IMG/VR virus record: IMGVR_UViG_3300021976_000015
Span: 1 to 58,156 of that record
Length of the DNA stretch: 58,156 nt
Strand: one strand, 5' to 3'
From: a virus
Shown here: positions 13,257 to 21,629 of the stretch, piece by piece
Layout: every line of letters begins with the position of its first letter
Numbering within the stretch: position 1 is the first letter of the stretch
Notes under the pieces: model-generated
What the model was told of the DNA's origin: nothing
The model's input: only the letters and a program-made list of their open reading frames with translations
The model's database searches: none
Program-made: the position numbers and the translations under genes

Positions 13257-13558
13257 ACTCCATGAAGTTGGTGATCAAGGACGTTCGTAAGGGCAACTGG
13301 ACGTTCACCTCGTTCATGGAGAAGCCACGGTTCGTGTACATCACCGCCACGAACCGCCATGAGGTGGGCAGGGGTGACTCCATCGTCAGGGAACTTCGCA
13401 AGGAGCTGATCAAGAAGGCCAAGAAAGAAAAGGGTGAGATCGAGTGGAGTTCATGGCAACGGACCTTCTCCTTCAACGGTGATCTGGTTTTCGCGCGAGT
13501 CAGGGTTGTTCTCAACGGAAAGATCCACCTCCTGGACCGATCGCGTAGGTACCACTGA
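13253..13558 (+). CDS. Array B paralogue 7
   Basis: 101 aa from GTG (an ATG three codons later is also possible). Lysine-rich helix in the middle (ELRKELIKKAKKEKG), then IEWSSWQRTFSF and KIHLLDRSRRYH, a diverged version of the family ending. The stop shares one base with the next ATG. Confidence 0.7.
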   Translation: MNSMKLVIKDVRKGNWTFTSFMEKPRFVYITATNRHEVGRGDSIVRELRKELIKKAKKEKGEIEWSSWQRTFSFNGDLVFARVRVVLNGKIHLLDRSRRYH

Positions 13559-13824
13559 TGAAAGAGATCGCCGTTTATACCGAGAACTGGTATCCGTACG
13601 ACACAGAGAGGAACTACGTCGCCGAAGCCACCGACCAGACGAGGTGGCTGATGAAGTACCGGTGGGCGGACTACACGCCGAACTGGAAATCGTGGAAAGT
13701 CCACGCGATGTGGGATTGGTCCCGCGTGGACAAGGGTGAGATCAAAGTCAACACCTCGATCCAGGTATGGCCGAAGCACATCACCCTTCGCGTGAGGAGG
13801 GGTGTCCGATGCCAGAGATCCTGA
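13558..13824 (+). CDS. Array B paralogue 8
   Basis: 88 aa. PNWKSWKVHAMWDW, GEIKVNTSIQVW and HITLRVRRGVRC. The RRGV ending links it to paralogue 9 and to array A paralogue 6. 16-nt overlap with the next gene. Confidence 0.73.
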   Translation: MKEIAVYTENWYPYDTERNYVAEATDQTRWLMKYRWADYTPNWKSWKVHAMWDWSRVDKGEIKVNTSIQVWPKHITLRVRRGVRCQRS

Positions 13825-14066
13825 AAACACAAGCCAGGTTCAGCGATCTCACAGGATGGTTATACCAACGAACGTCATACCCACGAACATTGAAGGAAGC
13901 GCTTGAGTACAACGCATACCTCAAAGGGTTGATCCTCAATCCGCTGACTTTCCAGTACCGCTGGGTCGAGTGGGACCCCAAGACCGGCAGAGGGATCGCC
14001 GAGGCAAGCGTCGAAGTGTTGTGTGGCAACAAAGTCACCATCAAGTACAGGAGAGGAGTGTCGTGA
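13809..14066 (+). CDS. Array B paralogue 9
   Basis: 85 aa. LTFQYRWVEW, GIAEASVEVL and NKVTIKYRRGVS, the last member with the full family ending. GTGA overlap with the following gene. Confidence 0.73.
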   Translation: MPEILKTQARFSDLTGWLYQRTSYPRTLKEALEYNAYLKGLILNPLTFQYRWVEWDPKTGRGIAEASVEVLCGNKVTIKYRRGVS

Positions 14067-14362
14067 ACGAGTGCTTCAACCCTGGCGGGGATGTACCCGA
14101 CCCGAGAGTTAGGTACCGGGCCAAGCAGGAGACGTTCGCGGTCAAGATCACCGAAGAGAACATCGTCTCGGTGGGGAAGTGGGTCCACGCGGTCGCGGGT
14201 GGAAATGTTGAAGTTGCACGCCATGTGGACACCGACAAACTCCGTATGCACGTGAACGGGAGAACTTACGAGACCGGCCAGTACCTGTGGCTTGATGACA
14301 GCATGTCCATTCGCACCAACGGGTCGAACAACTTCGACGAGTTTTGGGAGGAGTGGTCGTGA
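14063..14362 (+). CDS. Hypothetical protein
   Basis: 99 aa from GTG. Does not keep the array B ending (FDEFWEEWS instead), but is similar in size and beta-rich (KLRMHVNGRTYETG). May be a distant array member or unrelated. GTGA overlaps on both sides. Confidence 0.68.
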   Translation: MNECFNPGGDVPDPRVRYRAKQETFAVKITEENIVSVGKWVHAVAGGNVEVARHVDTDKLRMHVNGRTYETGQYLWLDDSMSIRTNGSNNFDEFWEEWS

Positions 14363-14550
14363 GTGAACCTCGCTGGACCAGAGGCGGCGAAGGGAGGGAG
14401 CAACGGCTGATCTACTGCAACGGGTTGTTGGTCGGGATCATGGATACCCCTTCGTTCGCGAAGATGGTGGTCGACGCCATGAACGATCGCGACCGGGGCA
14501 GCATCTTCACCCCGCAGTACATGAAGAAGGTGTACGACGATGACGCGTAA
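14359..14550 (+). CDS. Small hypothetical protein
   Basis: 63 aa from GTG overlapping the previous stop. RLIYCNGLLVGIMDTPSFAK and then VVDAMNDR suggest a small alpha/beta protein of the kind common in actinophage operons. No motif recognised. Confidence 0.68.
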   Translation: MSEPRWTRGGEGREQRLIYCNGLLVGIMDTPSFAKMVVDAMNDRDRGSIFTPQYMKKVYDDDA

Positions 14551-14743
14551 TGGTCTCCACATACCGGAGGAGGAACCCAACTTGCCGCTCTTCCCCTGCG
14601 AGTCGTATCGAGGCAGCCTCAGTTTTCAGTGCGAGGGCAGAGGTAAGTACCGGCCGGACCCTTTCGCGTTGGAGATCCACGACGAGGTCAAGATGATGGT
14701 GTTGTGCAACCGGTGTTGGCAGGAACGGCACGACGACATTTAG
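14540..14743 (+). CDS. Small putative zinc-binding protein
   Basis: 67 aa, overlapping the previous gene by 11 nt. Cysteines at PCES, QCEG and LCNRCW could bind one zinc ion; the CNRCW end resembles treble-clef knuckles. Function unknown. Confidence 0.68.
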   Translation: MTRNGLHIPEEEPNLPLFPCESYRGSLSFQCEGRGKYRPDPFALEIHDEVKMMVLCNRCWQERHDDI

Positions 14744-14753
14744 GGAGATCAGA

Positions 14754-15002
14754 ATGGCGATTGACAACAAGTACGGACGAGTCACCCTGGAGAACGGAAC
14801 GGTGGGTGAAGACGAGCCGGTCTTTGTGTTCCGCGCACAGGACGCGATGCTCCTGAAGGTGCTGGCTTATTACCACTTCATCTGCATGAAGGAAGGTTCA
14901 CCGCGTCGCCACCTCGACAAGATCTTGGACGGCCGGGACCAGATTGCGGAGTGGCAGAAGGACTCGGAGAACTTCACGAAGATCCCTGAGTCCAAGGAGT
15001 AA
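14754..15002 (+). CDS. Small conserved-looking hypothetical protein
   Basis: 82 aa with a GGGAGATCAGA site. Begins MAIDNKYGRVTLENGTVG; then DEPVFVFRAQD and a helical C-terminal half. Proteins of this pattern seem familiar from actinophage early operons, but I know no function. Confidence 0.72.
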   Translation: MAIDNKYGRVTLENGTVGEDEPVFVFRAQDAMLLKVLAYYHFICMKEGSPRRHLDKILDGRDQIAEWQKDSENFTKIPESKE

Positions 15003-15011
15003 GTTGAGGTC

Positions 15012-15049
15012 ACCTTCCGCGACGGAAGGTCCAATGCCCGCGATGGGCA
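15012..15049 (+). other. Two tandem hairpins before the next gene
   Basis: ACCTTCCG/CGGAAGGT (15012-15019 with 15023-15030, 3-nt loop) and TGCCC/GGGCA (15035-15039 with 15045-15049). No T-run follows, and there is no hammerhead core, so they probably act as RNA stability or processing hairpins. Confidence 0.45.
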
Positions 15050-15067
15050 GAAAGAGAGGGGCACACC

Positions 15068-15322
15068 ATGCCCAAGACGAACATCTATCCTCCCCCCAGG
15101 GGCGAAGAGGGTAATCAGCTCCAGGACACCCGCATCGAGATTGGGTGGTTCAAGGGACGTACCGGCGTAACTATCGCTACCACGACCCTCACAGAGGGCT
15201 CAGACCCCACGGAAGACCACAAGTGGTTCGGCCAGTACGTCGAACTCACGCGGTACGAGCTGAACAACATGATCCGGGCACTTCGTACTGCTCGCGATCA
15301 AAGTGAGGGCAAGGACGAGTAG
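15068..15322 (+). CDS. Hypothetical protein
   Basis: 84 aa; site AGAGAGGGGCACACC before the ATG. N-terminal IEIGWFKGRTGVTIATTT, then QYVELTRYELNNMIRALRTA. Likely a small alpha/beta protein; family not recognised. Confidence 0.7.
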   Translation: MPKTNIYPPPRGEEGNQLQDTRIEIGWFKGRTGVTIATTTLTEGSDPTEDHKWFGQYVELTRYELNNMIRALRTARDQSEGKDE

Positions 15323-15359
15323 TTCTTTCTCGTGGTCACGGGGTCGATAAGCTTTCGCG

Positions 15360-15530
15360 ATGAGATTCTCATTCCGCGCGAAGCAGTTCGACGCCGTGAC
15401 CCAGAACGAACTCGTCACCGAGCGCGTCAAGATCACCCAGAAGCTCAAGAACCAGAACATCAGTGACTCCGAGCGCAAGCAGCTTCGGGCGCGCAACAAG
15501 GAGATCAACGGCAAACTCAGCGGACAGTAG
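15360..15530 (+). CDS. Small basic helical protein
   Basis: 56 aa, rich in Lys, Arg and Gln (VKITQKLKNQNISDSERKQ), probably a helical hairpin. The ribosome binding site is weak, but the frame fills the gap between two supported genes. Function unknown. Confidence 0.5.
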   Translation: MRFSFRAKQFDAVTQNELVTERVKITQKLKNQNISDSERKQLRARNKEINGKLSGQ

Positions 15531-15543
15531 GGCGGACTACTAC

Positions 15544-15798
15544 ATGAAGCACGATGCGGCGGCGTTCAGCAGCATGAACGGCAACTTGATCGGCCAACGG
15601 ATCAGAGTCACCGTTCCTGGCGGCGACGAGGTGTGTGGAGTGGTCGAGTCAGTCGAGCACTTCTACGCGCCACAGGAGATCTTCGACCCAGAAACCATGT
15701 TGATGATCAAGTCCAGGATTCAGATCAGGGTGTTCGGCGATCCGATCACCATCGACAACACCGACTACGAAGAGATCGACATCGCCACGGTGGTGTAG
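15544..15798 (+). CDS. Hypothetical protein
   Basis: 84 aa from the ATG at 15544 (GGGCGGA site); the frame extends to 15463 but would overlap the previous gene. Beta-rich: LIGQRIRVTVPGGDEVCGVV suggests a small SH3-like barrel. Last gene before a strong terminator. Confidence 0.65.
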   Translation: MKHDAAAFSSMNGNLIGQRIRVTVPGGDEVCGVVESVEHFYAPQEIFDPETMLMIKSRIQIRVFGDPITIDNTDYEEIDIATVV

Positions 15799-15823
15799 CG
15801 CGTAAGATCCAACAGCGCGGAAG

Positions 15824-15868
15824 AGAAGCCCTGCCCTCGTCTTTACGGAGACGGAGGTAGGGCTTCTT
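15824..15868 (+). terminator. Rho-independent terminator ending the early operon
   Basis: AGAAGCCCT (15824-15832) pairs with AGGGCTTCT (15859-15867), with further partial pairing inside, then TTCC. It separates the array operon from the structural operon. Confidence 0.75.
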
Positions 15869-15915
15869 CCATGTGCCTTATATTCACCTACATCAGCTAG
15901 GTGAAAGGCGGACAC

Positions 15916-16212
15916 ATGAGTTTTGAAGATCACGATCGATATGACGTGTGCGTTTGGTGTTTCGCGCCAGGATGCATGACGGACACCGCCGTTCATGCAG
16001 TGACTTGCCCCATGGTGACCAATTGCTACCCGGTCACCGAACAAGAAGCAGACGAGTGCGCGTGCACCGGATGCAAGGAAGTGTTCCAGCTCGGAGACTT
16101 CTACTCCCTGGTCCCGTTCGAGGAAGAGATTGAAGAGCGCTTCTGGATGCTTTGCTTGGGATGTGCGGTAAGTAACCGCAAGCCACACACCCTCGAAGGA
16201 ACCGATTCATGA
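15916..16212 (+). CDS. Cysteine-rich putative zinc-binding protein
   Basis: 98 aa from the ATG at 15916 with GTGAAAGGCGG upstream (that GTG at 15901 is in frame but is more likely part of the ribosome binding site). Ten or so cysteines: CVWCFAPGC, CPMVTNC, CACTGCKEVF, LCLGC. Probably two zinc sites. Overlaps the terminase start (ATGA). Confidence 0.72.
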   Translation: MSFEDHDRYDVCVWCFAPGCMTDTAVHAVTCPMVTNCYPVTEQEADECACTGCKEVFQLGDFYSLVPFEEEIEERFWMLCLGCAVSNRKPHTLEGTDS

Positions 16213-17699
16213 GTGCCCCAGCGATCAACCCAGATGATCCGGAAGAGATCCAGAAGATCCTTGCGCGGATGTCCGCCGACGAGATCAAGGAACTCCAAGA
16301 ACTCCTTCTTCCTCGTATCCCGCCAGGGAACTACATCCCCCACACCCCGCACCCTCCTCAGCAGGCCTTCATGTGTTTGCGCGACAAGGAGGTTCTCTTC
16401 GGAGGAGCAGCGGGTGGTGGAAAGAGCGACGCCTTACTGATGGCCGCGTTGATGTACGCCGATGTTCCGGGTTACTCGGCGTTGATCCTTCGTCGTACCT
16501 ATGCCGACCTTGTTCTTCCTGGCGCGATCATGGACCGTGCGAACACCTGGCTACGAGGAACTGACGCCAAGGCCAAGGATGGCGGCGTGACGTGGATCTT
16601 CCCCAGTGGAGCGCGACTGACGTTCGGGTACTTGCAGAGGGAGACAGACAAGTATCGGTACGCCAGTGCGGAGTACCAATTTATCGGCTGGGATGAGCTG
16701 ACTCACTTTCCCAAAGAAGACACTTATCAGTATCTGTTTTCTCGGCTTCGCAAGCCACAGATCCGGTGTCTTGTGTGCAACTACAGATTGAGACCTTCGA
16801 TCCAGACTGCTGGAAAATGGCTTCATGACACACAAGAACTAAAGAAGCCGTGCGGCAATCCACTGCCGGACCAGGAGAGCTTGGACGAGTACAGGCCTTC
16901 CCTTTACGACGGCACCAGGTTGTTCGACATTCCCTTACGCATGCGCGCGGCCACCAACCCAGGTGGACCGGGCGGTGAGTGGGTCAAGAAGCGCTTCATC
17001 GACAGCAGGACGAAGGAGAAGAACGTCGTCTTCGTGCCATCCCTGCTCAAGGACAACCCAAGCCTTTCGCGCGAGGAGTACGAGGAGACCCTTGGTCACC
17101 TTCACCCTGTCGACCGTGAGCGGCTTTTGAATGGCGACTGGGACGTCACCATGGAGTCCGGCTTCTTCCGTCGCGAGTGGTGGAAGTACGTGGACAAGTT
17201 CAGCCCTGGTCTTCCGCGTGTGAGGTACTGGGACATGGCGTCCACGGCGGACGGTGGTGACTGGACAGTCGGGTGCTTGATGGCCCGCGACGGAAACCGG
17301 TGGTACATCCTTGACATCGTTCGCTCTCAGGCCTCCCCCTACGAGGTTGAGAAGCTCGTGAGGGCCACAGCGACTTTGGATGGCACAGAGGTACCCGTCG
17401 CGATCGAACAGGAACCTGGGTCATCTGGTGTCGCGTTGATGGATCACTACCGGCGCAACATCTTGCCGGGGTACGCGTTCTATCCGATCAGATCCACCGG
17501 AGCGAAGATCGCGCGTGCGACTCCCTTGGCAGCAGCAGCCGAGCAGGGGTACGTGCACTTACGTCCAGCGGAGTGGAACACCAAGTTGATGGATGAGTCG
17601 TCGGTCTTCCCGGAAGGAAAGAACGACGACATTGTCGACGCCATGTCCGGCGCGCATAACTTCCTGGCCAGTCGAGGACGAAGCAGGATCATTGCCTGA
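16209..17699 (+). CDS. terL: Terminase large subunit
   Basis: 496 aa. DNA-packaging motor with ATPase and nuclease domains. Walker A FGGAAGGGKSDAL at about residues 64-76, adenine-binding QQAF before it, Walker B FIGWDEL at about 158-164, and an RNase H-type nuclease with RYWDMAST near 338 and KNDDIVDA near 470. A cysteine pair (CLVCNYRL, then KKPCGNP) suggests a zinc insert between the Walker B and nuclease regions. It would act with the putative small subunit at 5659 and the portal at 18313. Confidence 0.95.
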   Translation: MSAPAINPDDPEEIQKILARMSADEIKELQELLLPRIPPGNYIPHTPHPPQQAFMCLRDKEVLFGGAAGGGKSDALLMAALMYADVPGYSALILRRTYADLVLPGAIMDRANTWLRGTDAKAKDGGVTWIFPSGARLTFGYLQRETDKYRYASAEYQFIGWDELTHFPKEDTYQYLFSRLRKPQIRCLVCNYRLRPSIQTAGKWLHDTQELKKPCGNPLPDQESLDEYRPSLYDGTRLFDIPLRMRAATNPGGPGGEWVKKRFIDSRTKEKNVVFVPSLLKDNPSLSREEYEETLGHLHPVDRERLLNGDWDVTMESGFFRREWWKYVDKFSPGLPRVRYWDMASTADGGDWTVGCLMARDGNRWYILDIVRSQASPYEVEKLVRATATLDGTEVPVAIEQEPGSSGVALMDHYRRNILPGYAFYPIRSTGAKIARATPLAAAAEQGYVHLRPAEWNTKLMDESSVFPEGKNDDIVDAMSGAHNFLASRGRSRIIA

Positions 17700-17732
17700 C
17701 AACATGTAGGCAACCAACTTAAGGCGGAAATC

Positions 17733-18035
17733 ATGGTGAGAAGCACGCACATCCCAGTAGATGTCACGGTGTCCCAGGGCGACATCTTTCGCGGATACAG
17801 CAAGGGCAATGTCAGAACGACACGGCGAAACGGCCAACAGGTCGACGTCAAGATCCACGAAAAGGTCTATGAGGATGTGGACGCGGTGTTCGTCGACGGA
17901 GCGTCACTAAAGATCTGTCTTCAGACCGATACCGACACTGAGGTTTGGGAGATTGTTGCCATTGGCCCCTGGTCACCCGTCACGATCAGTACGCGGTCCC
18001 GACCGGAGCCCGTGAAGGTAACCGAGGAGGACTAA
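17733..18035 (+). CDS. Hypothetical protein
   Basis: 100 aa, ATG at 17733 with AAGGCGGAAATC upstream. Beta-rich (VDVKIHEKVYEDVDAVFVDG). Lies between terminase and portal; no family recognised. Confidence 0.7.
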   Translation: MVRSTHIPVDVTVSQGDIFRGYSKGNVRTTRRNGQQVDVKIHEKVYEDVDAVFVDGASLKICLQTDTDTEVWEIVAIGPWSPVTISTRSRPEPVKVTEED

Positions 18036-18296
18036 GTGGTCGAGGGAAAAGAAGAGATCACCCTCCCTTCCGGGCGGAAGTTGAAGTTCGTCGGAGAGAA
18101 CCGACTTCAGGAAGTTCCCGTCGAAACCGCGACCGCGAACAAACTGAAAGTGTTTGCGTCGCTTGGTCTTGTTTCGATCGGTACTCTCCTGACAGTTACG
18201 GGAATAGGTTTTTCCTTTGGTCTACCAGCAGCGATGACAGTGTTCGGCGTGTTGACGTTAAGCATCGGTATCGCACTCGGTTACCAAAAGAGCTGA
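18036..18296 (+). CDS. Small membrane protein
   Basis: 86 aa from GTG directly after the previous TAA. Residues about 42-60 (VFASLGLVSIGTLLTVTGIG) and 64-82 are hydrophobic helices, giving a two-span hairpin with a soluble N-terminus. Could be a membrane-active or exclusion protein; unknown. Confidence 0.68.
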   Translation: MVEGKEEITLPSGRKLKFVGENRLQEVPVETATANKLKVFASLGLVSIGTLLTVTGIGFSFGLPAAMTVFGVLTLSIGIALGYQKS

Positions 18297-18312
18297 ATTG
18301 AAAGGCACCTAG

Positions 18313-20682
18313 ATGGCCTTCTGGTCCGACCTGTTCACCAAGGCAGGTAAGCCACACGTTCAGTTCGACGACCCTGTTTCCACTTCGGCCGTTGGCCACG
18401 TTGTTGGCAATGTCAGTACCGGCATCACAGGGTTGGGTATCGCCGACGACTTGTCGCGAGCGGTCAACACCCAAGAACGAGTCATCTACGTCTACCGGTG
18501 TGTGGACGCCATCGCATCTCGCGCCGCCACTATCCCCATCGTCGTCAAGAAGGACGGCAAGGGTGACGGGATGGAGCATGAAGACCCCGTCGTTCGCCTG
18601 CTGACCAAGCGGCCGAACACCTACGAGACGGCGACCCAGTTCAAGTACCGGTTGTCCAGCCAGCTCCTGTTGAGCACAAAGGGTGTCTTCGTTGAGGTCA
18701 TTCGCTCTGAGGCTGGGAAGGTCGTCGAGCTTCACCTTCTCCCCTCGGACAAAGTGGAGCCAATCCCAGATCGCCGTCGTTACGTCCAGGGGTTCCGCGT
18801 CTATGACCCTGAAAAGGGTTACGTGGATCTTCCTCCGGATCGTGTGGTGTGGATTCGTAGCAAGCCGCATCCTACGAATGTTTTCGCGCAACTAACCCCA
18901 CTCGTCGCAGCACACCTCGCGGCGGATACCGACTACATGGCGCGTCAGTTCAACCGCAACTTCCTACGCAACGATGGTCGTCCAGGAATGATCGTTGCCG
19001 TCGCAGGCGCGATGAACAACGAAGACCGTGACGCGTTGAGTGCCATGTTCAGCGGTGGGTACGCCCAAGCCGGAGTCACCAGGGTCATTGAGGGTGACCG
19101 GATCTCGGCAGTCGATCTCTCGGGAACGCCGCGTGACATTCAGTGGCAGGACGCATTGGAAGGAACCAAGCAAGACATCTTGCTTGCGTTCGGTGTTCCG
19201 GAAAGCCAGCTCGGTAACGCATCCGGAAGAACCTACGACAACGCCGACGCCGAAGAGGAGATGTTCTACAAGTCGACGATGGTCGATCACTGCAACTCGA
19301 TCGCCAACGCCTTCGACGTCCTCACTACTGGCGGTACCGAAGACGACCTGATCGTTGCCTACGACTGGAGCAAGATCGACGTACTCCAGCGTCAGGAACG
19401 AGCGCGTCACCAGAAGGCCTTCGAGGAGTTCAAGGAAGGCGCGATCACGATCGACGAGTACCGCGAGCTGACCGGTAAGGATGTCTTCGACGTCCCCGGC
19501 ACTCGCGTCCTATGGGTGAAGAACACCGGAGCAGTCGGTATCGGTCACAACTTCCTGGACACCGCCGAGGCAGCGCTTCTTGTCCCGGCAGGACAGAACG
19601 CCTTTGCCCTTCCTCCGGTAGAGGAAGAGAACCCGGCGATCACGCAGACCGAGTCCGATCGAGCGGTCAACGACGGAGTGTCCACGGCGGACAGGGACAC
19701 CGACGATCCCAACGCCGCCGCGAACGCCACCTTGCAGTCCAGTAGGCCCGCCGTGGGCGGTCGATCTGCCGATCGTGCACTGAGGTTGGTCAAGGAACTT
19801 CACAGGAATCCCGCGACTGGTGTCTTCGAGGAGACCAAGGGCGAGCTTCCTGGAGGGCAGCACCCAAAAGAGCTAGAGACAGAGACCAAGGCCGCGCGCA
19901 CGGTTCGATCAACCGTTCAACGTGAGGTCCGTTCTGCTGTCTCTACCTTGGTGCGTGGGTACAGCAGGATGGTCGAGCTTCGGTTCAAGGGCAACGCGAT
20001 CAGGAAGAACACCAGGTACTGGTCACCAGCGGGTACAGCAGCCCTGAACATCAACAAGATGGTCAACAAGTCGGTGGCGATGGCGAAGTTCGGCCAGGAC
20101 ATTCTTGATCTGGTGGAACCCATCGCGATCGATGCCGCCGAACGGTTGTCCTTGCGGTGGGGGAAGAACACCAACCGCGCGCAGTGGATCAACGACATCA
20201 AGCGAATCGTCGTGAACCAGATCGTGGACCAGGCCACGGTGTCCTTCGGTCGATACGTGGATTCTCTTCGCGACCAGATCACCGCCGTGGACATGGATCA
20301 GAGCGCGACCAGGGACGACATCAACAAGGCGATCTCGTCCTACACCTCCTCGAAAGAGAAGGCGTGGGTCCCCCAGTTCGCCGAATACGTCGCTTTCACC
20401 GTAGTTGAGGGTGCTGAAGCCGTCGCGGCACAGCATTTGGACAACTTGATGAAGGTGTGGAACTCCATGGATGACGATTCGGTGCGTCCCAGTCACTGGG
20501 TGATCGATGGTGAGGCCGTTGGAGTCCACGAAAAGTTCAAGGTGGGTGTGTTCCGGCTCGCTTTCCCGCGTGATCCGTCCGCTCCGTCGGTGGAAACCAT
20601 GGGATGCCGTTGTTTCCTGACCTATAGGCGCCCCAAAACCAACGAAAGTGCCGGGGTACCACCAAAAAGGCGGAGCGCGTGA
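18313..20682 (+). CDS. Portal protein fused to MuF-type minor head domain
   Basis: 789 aa, about 300 longer than a usual HK97-type portal. Residues about 20-430 read as portal (RCVDAIASRAATIPI; DRVVWIRSKPHP; GVPESQLGNASGRTYDNADA). After a linker, residues about 540-789 are helical and end with WVIDGEAVG, FPRDPSAP and ETMGCRCFLTY, the typical end of the MuF/Mu gp30-like domain. The portal forms the DNA channel; the MuF part is normally a separate minor capsid protein. GTGA overlap with the next gene. Confidence 0.9.
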   Translation: MAFWSDLFTKAGKPHVQFDDPVSTSAVGHVVGNVSTGITGLGIADDLSRAVNTQERVIYVYRCVDAIASRAATIPIVVKKDGKGDGMEHEDPVVRLLTKRPNTYETATQFKYRLSSQLLLSTKGVFVEVIRSEAGKVVELHLLPSDKVEPIPDRRRYVQGFRVYDPEKGYVDLPPDRVVWIRSKPHPTNVFAQLTPLVAAHLAADTDYMARQFNRNFLRNDGRPGMIVAVAGAMNNEDRDALSAMFSGGYAQAGVTRVIEGDRISAVDLSGTPRDIQWQDALEGTKQDILLAFGVPESQLGNASGRTYDNADAEEEMFYKSTMVDHCNSIANAFDVLTTGGTEDDLIVAYDWSKIDVLQRQERARHQKAFEEFKEGAITIDEYRELTGKDVFDVPGTRVLWVKNTGAVGIGHNFLDTAEAALLVPAGQNAFALPPVEEENPAITQTESDRAVNDGVSTADRDTDDPNAAANATLQSSRPAVGGRSADRALRLVKELHRNPATGVFEETKGELPGGQHPKELETETKAARTVRSTVQREVRSAVSTLVRGYSRMVELRFKGNAIRKNTRYWSPAGTAALNINKMVNKSVAMAKFGQDILDLVEPIAIDAAERLSLRWGKNTNRAQWINDIKRIVVNQIVDQATVSFGRYVDSLRDQITAVDMDQSATRDDINKAISSYTSSKEKAWVPQFAEYVAFTVVEGAEAVAAQHLDNLMKVWNSMDDDSVRPSHWVIDGEAVGVHEKFKVGVFRLAFPRDPSAPSVETMGCRCFLTYRRPKTNESAGVPPKRRSA

Positions 20683-21629
20683 TGGATTTGACCGAACTGA
20701 GGCACCGATTGACCACGTTGGCCGCGTCGGTGTCCTTCGATGGCAAAAGTGAGGCCCCGACCAGCTCCTCACCGCGTGATCACACCTTCGAACTGCTCGA
20801 TCTTGTCCATGCAGCCGTATTCGAGGGTGTCGGGATCAACGAAATGGCGTCCAAGGCCATGTCAGACCCCAACTACGCGTACTTACGACCCCAAGTGAGG
20901 GAGTTCATGGGCTTCACGAGCCCTTTCAAGGCCCCTGAGAGCCTCGTAGAGCCCTCAGACCAGGCCAAGTCCGTCCTCCACACCTTCACCGGGGCCATGA
21001 TCGCCCTGGTGCCCTCAGAGCGAGACATCGAGCGCCTGAAGAAGCACATCACGGAAGACCCAGACCAGCTCCACATGACGTTGTACTTCCTCGGCGAGGC
21101 AAACGAGTGGGACGACAACGCGCAGAAGGCGGTTGGGGTCCATATCGCAACGTTGAAGAGCATGTTCGCCGCTCAGAAGACGCGCGTTGCAGGCAGAGCC
21201 ATTTTCAACCCCACCGGAGAGACCCCGGCGGACGTGTTGATCCTCAATTCGCCCACCTTGATGGCCGTGAAGCAGGCGGTAACGGGTGCATTGGCGCGAT
21301 GTGGGTACCTGAACAAGCTGCCAGAGCAACACGAACCCTGGATTCCGCATTTGACCCTCGGGTACAGGGTCGAACAACCAGATCTTCCTGACGAGATCTT
21401 CACTGAGCCGATGCGTTTCGATCGAGTGCGGGTGTCTTTCGCGAGAGAACACATCGACATCCCTCTTGTAGGACATCCGGAGCCCGCTAGTTTCAATTCG
21501 TACGCGAAATTTGCAGATGTTGTGGGCGATGAAGAAGCCCAACGTGTCGTACTGGATACCAAAGCAGGTCTGGACGTTCCGCTGAGCTTCTACCGAGCAG
21601 CAGAGAAAGCGCGCAGAGGTAATCGATGA
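20682..21629 (+). CDS. 2H-type phosphoesterase (2'-5' RNA ligase-like)
   Basis: 315 aa from the ATG at 20682 (GTG one codon earlier is possible). Two H-x-T motifs define the 2H superfamily: LHMTLYFLG at about residues 130-138 and PHLTLGY at about 223-229. 2H enzymes open or hydrolyse 2',3'-cyclic phosphates and related 2'-5' bonds. The location between portal and capsid protease suggests it may be packaged or injected. The N-terminal 100 residues are extra. Overlaps the next gene by 4 nt. Confidence 0.82.
   Translation: MDLTELRHRLTTLAASVSFDGKSEAPTSSSPRDHTFELLDLVHAAVFEGVGINEMASKAMSDPNYAYLRPQVREFMGFTSPFKAPESLVEPSDQAKSVLHTFTGAMIALVPSERDIERLKKHITEDPDQLHMTLYFLGEANEWDDNAQKAVGVHIATLKSMFAAQKTRVAGRAIFNPTGETPADVLILNSPTLMAVKQAVTGALARCGYLNKLPEQHEPWIPHLTLGYRVEQPDLPDEIFTEPMRFDRVRVSFAREHIDIPLVGHPEPASFNSYAKFADVVGDEEAQRVVLDTKAGLDVPLSFYRAAEKARRGNR

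Noticed and set aside
8576-14066. CRISPR-like or non-coding repeat array
   Set aside because: The repeating unit is a whole coding gene with diverged DNA; no short identical repeats with spacers.
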